Assembly (NCBI RefSeq): GCF_049472675.1
Contig: NZ_JAPNXM010000004.1
Coordinates: 1 to 64,000 of the forward strand
From: Deferribacter thermophilus
Lineage (GTDB): Bacteria; Chrysiogenota; Deferribacteres; Deferribacterales; Deferribacteraceae
Reading direction: 5' to 3'
Length of the DNA: 64,000 bases
Part shown: positions 26,086-32,971 of the stretch, one piece after another
Position numbering within the stretch: position 1 is the stretch's first letter
Layout of the letters: every line of letters starts with the position of its first letter
Position numbers and translations under genes: made by a program
Notes under the pieces: model-generated
The model's input: only the letters and a program-made list of their open reading frames with translations
Database searches by the model: none
Told to the model about the DNA's origin: nothing

Positions 26086-27029
26086 AATGGCTCTTTTATA
26101 TAAGTTTTAATATTGTAAAAAGTTCTTTCTATTAGCAAATTATTGCAGTGGGGGCAATAGCTGTTAGAAGTGTCTTCAATAAGAGCATTTCCAATATAAA
26201 CATAGTGCAAATAATTTTTAGCTATTTCGTAACAGTTTCTTAAAGTATTTAGAGGAGTAGGTGGGTTATCTAATTTGTAATTTGGAAAGTATCTTGAAAT
26301 ATGTAAAGGGATATCAGGGCTAATTGAGGCTATGTATTTACACATTTCTTCAACTTTGTTTAAGTCATCATTTTTATCAGTAATTACAAGATTGGTTATT
26401 TCTACATGAATATTGTTTTTGTAATAAAGTTTTATACTTCTTTTTACAGGATTAATATCACCTTTTATCCATTTATAAAAATCTTTAGTAAAGCCTTTGA
26501 GATCAACATTTACTGCATCAATAAAAGGGATCAGTTTTAATAATGGGTCTTCATTGATATATCCATTGGTAACAAGTACATTTTTTAAACCTTTTTCATG
26601 AAAAAATTTTGAGCAGTCAAGTACAAATTCGTACCATACTGTGGGTTCATTATAAGTATATGCAATTCCGATAGAATTTTTTTCGATAGCTAACTGATAA
26701 AGTAAATCTATCGATATATTTTCTCTATAAGTTATTTGTGTCGATATTTGCCAGTTTTGACAAAAAGGGCATTGTAGATTACATCCGTTTGTACCAATAG
26801 ATAGGATATAGGAGCCTGGATAAAAATGATATAAAGGTTTTTTTTCTATTGGATCAAGTGCAATAGATGTTACTTCGTTGTAACTGGTTAAATATAGTTT
26901 TCCATCAATATTTTCTCTTATTTTGCAAATTCCAGATTTTCCAGGTTTGATTATACAATGGTTTGGACAGATGTTACATTTTACTGTTTTTTCATCAATA
27001 TTTTCATAAAATAGTGCTTCTTTTATCAT
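26046..27029 (-). CDS. amrS: AmmeMemoRadiSam system radical SAM enzyme
   Basis: Radical SAM protein of 327 residues. The cluster-binding motif is C-x3-C-x2-C (Cys83, Cys87, Cys90) in GTNGCNLQCPFCQNW. It has the N-terminal four-cysteine region of AmrS (Cys18, 21, 25, 35) and a C-terminal pair of CxxC knuckles (CPHC and CPNC). AmrS occurs with an AMMECR1 protein (A) and a Memo-like protein (B). Protein A is encoded 35 kb away at 62541-63101, and B is not in the window. The reaction is unknown in general. It overlaps polyprenyl synthetase by 4 bases. Confidence 0.9.
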   Translation of the reverse strand: MIKEALFYENIDEKTVKCNICPNHCIIKPGKSGICKIRENIDGKLYLTSYNEVTSIALDPIEKKPLYHFYPGSYILSIGTNGCNLQCPFCQNWQISTQITYRENISIDLLYQLAIEKNSIGIAYTYNEPTVWYEFVLDCSKFFHEKGLKNVLVTNGYINEDPLLKLIPFIDAVNVDLKGFTKDFYKWIKGDINPVKRSIKLYYKNNIHVEITNLVITDKNDDLNKVEEMCKYIASISPDIPLHISRYFPNYKLDNPPTPLNTLRNCYEIAKNYLHYVYIGNALIEDTSNSYCPHCNNLLIERTFYNIKTYIKEPLCPNCKNSLYFVF

Positions 27030-28009
27030 CTGTCTCGTTTTATGACATATTCACTTAGATAAATTAGAGCGTCTTTATAGATTGAATTATCAAAAATTGA
27101 TAGCTGTTCTTTAGCCTTTTCAATAAAACTGTCAACAAACTGTTCTGCTTTTTCTTTTATATTATATTTTTTCATTAATTCTATTATATAATTTAGGTCA
27201 TCTTCGTTTGGCTCATCTTTTAAAATTATCTCTTTAATTTTTTCTTTATTATTAGCGTCTAAAATATCACGAAGAAGTATAAGTGGCAGTGTCATTTTCC
27301 CTTCTTTAAGGTCTGTCCCAGGTTTTTTACCAGTCTTATTTTCATCTCCAAGGTAATCTAAAATATCATCACTCATTTGGAAAGCTAAGCCTATTAACTT
27401 GCCATATTCCTTTAATCTATTGCGAGTATCCATATCCTTTTTTGCAAGAACTGCTCCTATCTCACAGCAGCTCGAAAAAAGAACTGCAGTTTTACTAAAA
27501 ATTATTTTAAGATAATCATCCATTGATAGATCAAAGTTTGCAGTTTTTACCAGTTGGAAAACTTCCCCTTCACTCATAGTCTTGGCAGCATTTGCCAAAA
27601 TCATCTGTACATCAGGATCTCCATCTTTTACAAGATTTACAAAAGCACGAGAGTATAGAAAATCTCCACACAATACAGTGATATCATTACCAAAAACTCT
27701 ATTTGCAGCCTTTTTACCTCTTCTATACATAGCTCCATCAATTACATCATCATGTAATAGGGTAGCAGTATGGATATATTCTACAACACCACTAATAACG
27801 ATGGATCTTGGACCATCATAACCAGAAAGTTTTGAAGATAAAATAAGGAAAACTGGCCGTAACCTTTTACCACCACTTTTGAATACATAGGAAGCTACTT
27901 CGTTTACCATTTGAACTTCAGAATCAAGGTTTCTTAAAAGCTCTTCTTCTACATTTTTTATTTCATCTTTCAAGAGGTCAAATACCTGATTGATCTGATT
28001 AATAGCCAA
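27026..28009 (-). CDS. Polyprenyl (all-trans) diphosphate synthase
   Basis: Chain-elongating prenyltransferase of 327 residues that makes the isoprenoid tail of a quinone. The first aspartate-rich motif is LLHDDVID (Asp87, Asp88, Asp91), and the second is FQMSDDILDYLGD (Asp214, Asp215, Asp218). SGGKRLRP is the IPP-binding site. It heads the operon amrS-apbE-NusG-II-Gx-maf-acyl-CoA ligase. The placement next to EetA/EetB-like genes parallels DmkB of the Listeria locus, which supplies a demethylmenaquinone tail. An ordinary respiratory menaquinone role is equally possible. Confidence 0.93.
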   Translation of the reverse strand: MAINQINQVFDLLKDEIKNVEEELLRNLDSEVQMVNEVASYVFKSGGKRLRPVFLILSSKLSGYDGPRSIVISGVVEYIHTATLLHDDVIDGAMYRRGKKAANRVFGNDITVLCGDFLYSRAFVNLVKDGDPDVQMILANAAKTMSEGEVFQLVKTANFDLSMDDYLKIIFSKTAVLFSSCCEIGAVLAKKDMDTRNRLKEYGKLIGLAFQMSDDILDYLGDENKTGKKPGTDLKEGKMTLPLILLRDILDANNKEKIKEIILKDEPNEDDLNYIIELMKKYNIKEKAEQFVDSFIEKAKEQLSIFDNSIYKDALIYLSEYVIKRDR

Positions 28010-28104
28010 TTTGTTTTACCTCTCCACTTTATTGTATTGAAAATTATTTTTGATTTATATATCTTAAAAAAACGGTAGAGTAAATATGAAATTAGGGGAA
28101 TTGC

Positions 28105-28788
28105 ATGAATTTTACACAAATTGAAGAGAAATATCTTACTTTTTTAAAGCTTTTTGATGGTTTGGATATAGAAAGTGGTGTGGGGTTGACGGTATGTGAT
28201 GTTTCTTTTAATGATTTTATATCAGCAAAATATTTAGTTGATAAAAAAGATTTTAAAAGGATTTATGTAATCAATAAAGATAATACATTAAGTTATAAAA
28301 ATACTATTCCTGTAAGATACGAAGTAAACTTAGCCTATACATTAGCAAAGGTTAAGGTAGATTATTTAACTTCATTTTGTGGGACTTTTCATTTTCAGCC
28401 AATGTATGATGTAATTTACGCAGTTAATATGAGCTTAAATGTTGGGGGGAAATTTTTATTTGTAGTTTACCCTCAGGTGTATGGGAAAAATGGTAAAAAT
28501 GTTCTTGAAGTATTAAGCTCTGGTAGTGAAATTCCCGTATATGAAAAGTTAAAAAGATGGTTTATTTCTTTAAAAAATGGACTTAGTAACATTTTTATAA
28601 ATATAAAAGAAGAGGAATTAATTCAGGATGTAAGTGTGGATGAGATAATAAATTTCTTCTCTTCAAGAAACTTTAAGCCTTATTTATTTAAGGATAACAG
28701 TGAACTTAATAAATTTTTCAAATTGATTGATAGGATTGATAATGAGTTTTATTTTGTTTGGAAAATAATTTCTGGGATGAAAATATAA
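28105..28788 (+). CDS. Unknown protein, methyltransferase-like fold possible
   Basis: A 227-residue cytosolic protein that I do not recognise. The order of an early VGLTVCDVSFNDF stretch, then YDVIYAVNMSLNVGGKFLFVVYP, is reminiscent of a Rossmann methyltransferase with its post-I GGKFLFV strand. The glycine-rich SAM loop is missing, so it may be degenerate. It is divergent from the polyprenyl synthetase gene and 11 bases upstream of ridA, with which it is probably co-transcribed. The start ATG 28105 has AGGGGAA close by. Confidence 0.65.
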   Translation: MNFTQIEEKYLTFLKLFDGLDIESGVGLTVCDVSFNDFISAKYLVDKKDFKRIYVINKDNTLSYKNTIPVRYEVNLAYTLAKVKVDYLTSFCGTFHFQPMYDVIYAVNMSLNVGGKFLFVVYPQVYGKNGKNVLEVLSSGSEIPVYEKLKRWFISLKNGLSNIFINIKEEELIQDVSVDEIINFFSSRNFKPYLFKDNSELNKFFKLIDRIDNEFYFVWKIISGMKI

Positions 28789-28799
28789 AAGGAGGGAAA

Positions 28800-29183
28800 A
28801 TGAAGTATATATCAACAAATAAAGCACCAAAAGCAATAGGCCCTTATTCACAGGCAGTAAAGGTTAATAATATGCTGTTTATTTCTGGGCAGATACCTAT
28901 AAATCCTCAGAATAATGAATTATTTGAAGGTAATATTGAAGAGAAAACTGATTTGGTATTAAACAATTTAAAAAATGTTATAGAAGAAGCTGGCTTTACC
29001 ATTAGTGATGTGGCAAAAGTTACAATTTATCTAAAGGATATGAGTAATTTTACAAAAGTAAATGAAGTATATGCAGCTTTTTTTGGTGAGCATAGACCTG
29101 CTAGAGCTGTTGTTGAGGTTTCAAATCTACCTAAAAATGTTGATATAGAGATTGAAGCGATTTGTGTGAAGGAGGAAGATTAA
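28800..29183 (+). CDS. ridA: RidA family reactive enamine/imine deaminase
   Basis: RidA hydrolyses reactive enamine/imine intermediates released by PLP-dependent dehydratases. The protein is 127 residues, opening MKYISTNKAPKAIGPYSQAV, with the active-site arginine in RPARAVVEVSNLP and the acidic residue in IEIEAICV. The start is ATG 28800 behind GGAGGG (28791-28796). A longer frame begins at 28758, inside the preceding gene, and is unlikely. It is followed at once by a dehydrogenase. Confidence 0.95.
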   Translation: MKYISTNKAPKAIGPYSQAVKVNNMLFISGQIPINPQNNELFEGNIEEKTDLVLNNLKNVIEEAGFTISDVAKVTIYLKDMSNFTKVNEVYAAFFGEHRPARAVVEVSNLPKNVDIEIEAICVKEED

Positions 29184-30038
29184 ATGAAGCTTGGTTTTAT
29201 TGGTTTTGGAAAATTAGGCTCAGCAATGGTGGAAAATCTTTTAAATCACGATATTGAAATTATTGGCTGGAATAGAACAAAAAGTAAAATGGAGCAATTT
29301 GATAAAGTTGTTAAAAAAGATACCCCTTTTCAGATTTGGGAAGATGGTGTTGAGGTTGTAATATTAAATTTATTTGACAGTAAATCAGTAAAAGAGGTTC
29401 TTTTTGGTGAAAATGGCCTAATCAATGACCAAGTAAAAAATAAAATTATAATTGATACCACAACAAATCATTATGAAGAGGTATTGGAAATATCTGACAG
29501 AGTTATTGAGAGTGGAAATGAATATATTGAAGCCCCAGTAATTGGGAGTGTAGTGCCAGCAAAAAATGGTTCATTAGTTGTATTAGCAGGATGTAAGAAG
29601 GTATTATTTGATAAATATGAACATATTCTTTCCCTTTTTGGTAATAAGATTTTTCACTTTGAAGAGTATGGTATAGCGACAAAGTTTAAATTGATTAACA
29701 ATATGGTACTTGGTAGTTTTATGGCTGTTCTAAAAGAGGCTATTAATATGGCAGAAATGATAGGTTTGGATAGAAATACTGCTATAAATCTCCTTGAAAA
29801 TGGGGCAGGGGATAGTCTTGTTTTAAGGGGTAAAAAGAGTAAAGTGCTGAGTAGAGATTATACTGCTCATTTTGATGTTAAAACATTACTCAAAGATCTC
29901 GACTATTATTATGATATGGCAAAGGAAAATAATTATCCTACGATAATTTCATCTATGATAAAAGAAATTTACAGAGCATTAGAAAAAAATAATTTAGGTG
30001 ATAAAGATTTTTCTTCGATTGTTGATGAACTATATTGA
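29184..30038 (+). CDS. 3-hydroxyisobutyrate dehydrogenase-family oxidoreductase
   Basis: NAD(P)-dependent beta-hydroxyacid dehydrogenase of 284 residues. The dinucleotide-binding loop is GFIGFGKLGSAM (4-15). The substrate-binding segment EAPVIGSVVPAKNGSLVVLAG and the catalytic-lysine region KFKLINNMVLGSFMAVLKEA are recognisable. Members reduce glyoxylate, succinic semialdehyde or 3-hydroxyisobutyrate, and the substrate cannot be chosen here. It begins the base after the ridA stop and is followed by tRNA-Gly. Confidence 0.88.
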   Translation: MKLGFIGFGKLGSAMVENLLNHDIEIIGWNRTKSKMEQFDKVVKKDTPFQIWEDGVEVVILNLFDSKSVKEVLFGENGLINDQVKNKIIIDTTTNHYEEVLEISDRVIESGNEYIEAPVIGSVVPAKNGSLVVLAGCKKVLFDKYEHILSLFGNKIFHFEEYGIATKFKLINNMVLGSFMAVLKEAINMAEMIGLDRNTAINLLENGAGDSLVLRGKKSKVLSRDYTAHFDVKTLLKDLDYYYDMAKENNYPTIISSMIKEIYRALEKNNLGDKDFSSIVDELY

Positions 30039-30074
30039 CATTTATAAAAAAATTGTTAAATACAATATTTTGAT

Positions 30075-30147
30075 GCGGGCGTAGCTCACCTGGTAGAGCG
30101 CAAGCTTCCCAAGCTTGAGGTAGCGGGTTCGAGCCCCGTCGCCCGCT
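30075..30147 (+). tRNA. tRNA-Gly (anticodon CCC)
   Basis: Cloverleaf seen by eye: acceptor GCGGGCG (30075-30081) with CGCCCGC (30140-30146) and discriminator T at 30147. The D arm is GCTC/GAGC. Anticodon stem CAAGC/GCTTG encloses loop TTCCCAA, anticodon CCC. T arm is GCGGG-TTCGAGC-CCCGT with one non-Watson-Crick end pair. CCA is not encoded. A TTGACA lies at 30035-30040, but its best -10 (TACAAT) is 20 bases away, so the promoter is uncertain. Confidence 0.94.
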
Positions 30148-30357
30148 TTTAGATGCTCAAGCTACCCAGATTTTTTCAAAAATTTCCTCAATGATAATAT
30201 ATTTAACATAAGCATAATGGGGTTATTGCAAGGCAACAAAATTATCGGAAAAATCTCAAAATTGTTTTATCTTCAATAACTCTGATTGTTGTGAATTGTT
30301 ATCATTCTAAATTTATTTTAAATACTGTATTAAGCCAAAAAGCGCTATTTTTTAATT

Positions 30358-30372
30358 GTGTAAATTTTACAC
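30358..30372. promoter_or_regulatory. Perfect palindrome, candidate activator site
   Basis: GTGTAAA-T-TTTACAC is a perfect 15-base inverted repeat, centred about 95 bases upstream of the -24 element of the sigma-54-type promoter at 30459. That distance suits a binding site for an NtrC-family enhancer-binding protein. The rest of the gene-free stretch 30148-30526 is AT-rich and shows no further gene. Confidence 0.5.
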
Positions 30373-30458
30373 ATAACTGTTACCTCATTACACAGCTTAA
30401 ATTGTTATTATATTTCTAAGTCTTTGAATTATCAATAAGTTAAGAATATTTGGCATTT

Positions 30459-30474
30459 TGGCATACACTATGCA
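30459..30474 (+). promoter_or_regulatory. Sigma-54 promoter
   Basis: TGGCATACACTATGCA has GG (30460-30461), exactly 10 bases, then GC (30472-30473), and differs from TGGCACR-N4-TTGCW at two positions. It lies 53 bases before the secreted Gly/Met-rich gene, which has AAAGGAGGT just before its ATG. Confidence 0.65.
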
Positions 30475-30526
30475 TATACATTAATGATTTCGCTTATAAG
30501 TAACAAAAAATAAAGGAGGTAGAGCG

Positions 30527-30976
30527 ATGAAAAAACTTTTAATTTTAGGAGCAATTGTAGTATTTGGAGCAACTTTAGCATTTGCCCATGGCCCTTGGTA
30601 TGGCAGAGGATATGGAATGGGGCCTGGTATGATGGGGCCTGGATACGGTTATCAGGGTGATGGTTATGGCCCAGGTATGATGAGAGGATATGGCAGAGGC
30701 TTTGGACCTGGATATTGTATGGGATATGGCCCAAATTATCAGGGTGAAGTAAAACAGATTACTGAAGAGGATGCTAAAAAAGCGGTAGAAAAAGTATTAA
30801 AAGAGAATTTCAAGGGTTATAAGATTAAAGATGTAGAAAAGTTTAGAATGCCAATGGGAACAATGTATGAAGTGGATGTGGTAGATGCAGCTGGTAACAA
30901 ATTTGAATTTCATGTAAACCCATGGGGAAATGTGATGGGACCTTTCCCAGATAATTTTGATAAGGACAATGATTAG
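30527..30976 (+). CDS. Secreted Gly/Met/Tyr-rich protein with PepSY-like tail
   Basis: A 149-residue exported protein. The signal peptide is residues 1-20 (ends LAFA). Residues 21-75 are low-complexity, built of GYG, GPGMM, GYGP and similar units, with several Met, Tyr and Arg and a His. The C-terminal part, EEDAKKAVEKVLKENFKGYK...YEVDVVDAAGNKFEFHVNPWG, resembles a PepSY-type fold. Met/His-rich exported proteins of this kind are often tied to metals, but this is inference. It appears to be sigma-54 controlled and is followed by a terminator before the small SHOCT gene. Confidence 0.72.
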   Translation: MKKLLILGAIVVFGATLAFAHGPWYGRGYGMGPGMMGPGYGYQGDGYGPGMMRGYGRGFGPGYCMGYGPNYQGEVKQITEEDAKKAVEKVLKENFKGYKIKDVEKFRMPMGTMYEVDVVDAAGNKFEFHVNPWGNVMGPFPDNFDKDND

Positions 30977-30977
30977 T

Positions 30978-31006
30978 AAGAGGGGTTAATCTCCCCTCTT
31001 TTTTTT
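30978..31006 (+). terminator. Terminator
   Basis: AAGAGGGG (30978-30985) pairs with CCCCTCTT (30993-31000), loop TTAATCT, followed by T run to 31006. It separates the Gly/Met-rich gene from the SHOCT gene. Partial read-through could make unequal amounts of the two. Confidence 0.85.
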
Positions 31007-31021
31007 AAAAAGGGGAAAATT

Positions 31022-31267
31022 ATGATGCATGGATATGGTGGTTTTGGAGGCTTTGGTTTTATGGGGATATTTAGTATGGTTATATGGCTAGTTATCTTGA
31101 TAGTGATAATCTATTTTCTTTTTATGTTTATAAGGGATTTTGGTTCAAAAAATAGTATTACAAAAACAGGGAAGAGCCACGCTCTTAATATTTTAAAAGA
31201 AAGGTATGCCAAAGGTGAAATAACAAAAGAAGAGTATCTTTCAATGAAAAAAGATCTTGAAAATTAA
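31022..31267 (+). CDS. SHOCT-domain small membrane protein
   Basis: An 81-residue protein with a Gly/Phe/Met-rich start (MMHGYGGFGGFGFMG), one transmembrane helix (about 16-38) and a C-terminal SHOCT motif, ALNILKERYAKGEITKEEYLSMKKDL. Such small proteins are widespread and often lie near metal-resistance genes. The Gly-rich start echoes the composition of the upstream secreted protein. The start could be ATG 31022 or 31025; AAGGGG lies just ahead. Confidence 0.8.
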   Translation: MMHGYGGFGGFGFMGIFSMVIWLVILIVIIYFLFMFIRDFGSKNSITKTGKSHALNILKERYAKGEITKEEYLSMKKDLEN

Positions 31268-31332
31268 AATATTGTATTTTGATCTATAATATTTATCTTT
31301 ATTATCAATAAATTCATAAGAGTAGAAAATTT

Positions 31333-31788
31333 ATGTGTGCTGGGCTTATTTTTCATGAAGGTATGAAAAAACAGGAAATAAAAGTATTTTTCCCAAGACC
31401 TTATGCAAAAATCTATTATCTTACTAAAGATGGGAATAAAGATACTGCAATATGGGGTATAAGAAATGAGAAAGAGAAAGAAGAATTAAAGGTTAATCTA
31501 CCAATAACTGGTTGGTCTAAAATAGAGAGTATAAAAAAAGGTTACTGGGATAAATATAATCCAGAGAAAGTATATATACCAGCAGTAAAATATATGGAGA
31601 AAGATCAGAGTAGAAAATCACATTGGTTTGATTTGGAAAATGATGAATTTTTGCTTGGGATACTAATAGAAGAAAACAACTCAAAGATTTGTTACCTTGT
31701 TACTCAACCATCACCTGAAAGATACAGGCACATACACGATAGATGGGTAATGATAACAAAAGTAAATAATCTTTTGAAATATATATGA
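31333..31788 (+). CDS. SRAP (SOS response-associated peptidase)-like short protein
   Basis: A 151-residue protein beginning MCAGL. In SRAP/YedK/HMCES proteins Cys2 becomes the N-terminal residue and crosslinks to abasic sites in single-stranded DNA. Further matches by eye are the internal AIWGIRNEKE, the segment SHWFDLEN in the place of the family FYEW glutamate (here Asp), a YLVT-type strand (CYLVTQPSP) and a final IHDRW with the catalytic-type histidine. It is shorter than YedK (about 220 aa). The start at 31333 has only a weak ribosome site but is required for Cys2. Function in abasic-site protection is inference. Confidence 0.55.
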   Translation: MCAGLIFHEGMKKQEIKVFFPRPYAKIYYLTKDGNKDTAIWGIRNEKEKEELKVNLPITGWSKIESIKKGYWDKYNPEKVYIPAVKYMEKDQSRKSHWFDLENDEFLLGILIEENNSKICYLVTQPSPERYRHIHDRWVMITKVNNLLKYI

Positions 31789-31886
31789 GTTATTAGTTTT
31801 ATAAGTATTTTTTAGATATAGCGATAAACTTGACTTTTTTAATTAAATAAACTAGTATAAAATTAAAATGCTTTTGGGGGAGTTTT

Positions 31887-32705
31887 ATGAAAAGCAAAAT
31901 TGCTGAAGCAATCAAAATGGATTATAATCCAGTGGCATTGATATGGTCTGATGAGAAGCCTGAAAATGCGATTCAATTTCAAAAAGGTAAATGGGGTTGT
32001 ATTATGTGGCTAGCAACAAGTGCAGCTAAAGGCAAAACAGCAGTCTGTGATCGAGAAACATTTGGATGCTGGGGAGGTGGAGTAGGGGTAGGGTTTGGAA
32101 ATCAATATGAAAATTTTCCAGGTGGGGAGGAGTGTTTTTGCCGTTTTCTTTCATCAGGTAATAAAAATTATGCTAAGGGTGAAGCAGTAGCTAATGATAT
32201 GAAACCTTATATTAGAGAAGAATTTTACAATGATTTTTTATATGGAGAAAGATATCTTAAAACACCTGAGCTTGTAAAAGATTTTATCAAGGACTTGCCA
32301 ATAATAGATATTCCTGCAAAATATGTTGTTTTTAAACCATTAAAAGATGTGGATATTGAGAATGAAAGTCCAGAGATTGTGATATTTTTTGTTAATCCAG
32401 ATCAACTTTCTGCACTTGTAATATTAGCTAATTATTATAGAAAAGGTAATGAAAATGTAATTATTCCTTATGCTGCAGGTTGTCAAGCACTTGGCATATA
32501 TCCCTATAAAGAAGCTAAATCAGAAAATCCTAGAGCAGTTATTGGTATGACAGATATTTCAGCAAGGCTTTATACCAGAAATCAGTTGGGAGAAAATATA
32601 ATGTCCTTTGCATTGCCATACAGGATGTTTAAAGAGATGGAAGAAAATGTTGAAAATTCTTTTTTGTACAGAGATACATGGAAATCATTAATTGATGAGA
32701 AATAA
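31887..32705 (+). CDS. DUF169 family protein
   Basis: A 272-residue cytosolic protein of the DUF169 family, function unknown. It is recognised by the N-terminal YNPVALIWSDEKPENA, the glycine/cysteine-rich CDRETFGCWGGGVGVGFG, GGEECFCRFL and the late AAGCQALGIYPY. Several conserved cysteines suggest a metal or Fe-S site, unproven. It follows GGGGGAG at 31875-31881 and ends just before a repeat region. The preceding AT-rich 98 bases probably contain its promoter. Confidence 0.85.
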   Translation: MKSKIAEAIKMDYNPVALIWSDEKPENAIQFQKGKWGCIMWLATSAAKGKTAVCDRETFGCWGGGVGVGFGNQYENFPGGEECFCRFLSSGNKNYAKGEAVANDMKPYIREEFYNDFLYGERYLKTPELVKDFIKDLPIIDIPAKYVVFKPLKDVDIENESPEIVIFFVNPDQLSALVILANYYRKGNENVIIPYAAGCQALGIYPYKEAKSENPRAVIGMTDISARLYTRNQLGENIMSFALPYRMFKEMEENVENSFLYRDTWKSLIDEK

Positions 32706-32760
32706 AATATGTTGATTAAAGAAATAGAATGGAAAATTTAGCAATAAAAATATCATAAAA

Positions 32761-32800
32761 TTAGGAAAAGTTAGGAATTCTTAGGAAAAGTTAGGAATTT
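32761..32800 (+). repeat. Tandem repeat with 10-bp-phased TTAGGAA
   Basis: Two copies of a 20-base unit, TTAGGAAAAGTTAGGAATTC, with a single difference in the last base. Within them TTAGGAA occurs four times, starting at 32761, 32771, 32781 and 32791, exactly one DNA turn apart. Confidence 0.9.
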
Positions 32801-32817
32801 TCCGAACTAATGATTTG

Positions 32818-32960
32818 AGGCTGTTGCACAATGGAACAATTTTCTGATATCACTATAGTTTCAGATTGCTTCGGCAGCTTACACTGCCTCGCAATGACCC
32901 AAAATTGCTGTCATTGCGAGCGTTAGCGAAGCAATCTGAGGTGCTTAAGCTGCAACACCT
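32818..32960. repeat. REP/MITE-like nested palindrome
   Basis: Nested inverted repeats: outer TGTTGCA (32822-32828) with TGCAACA (32951-32957), middle TCAGATTGCTTCG (32861-32873) with CGAAGCAATCTGA (32927-32939), and inner CTCGCAATGAC (32888-32898) with GTCATTGCGAG (32910-32920). All three pair perfectly. A small extra hairpin, GGCAG/CTGCC, sits on the left arm. The CATTGCGAG...GAAGCAATC words recur in repeats of several bacteria. It has no coding capacity and lies between two convergent genes. Confidence 0.85.
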
Positions 32961-32971
32961 TAAACTTATTT

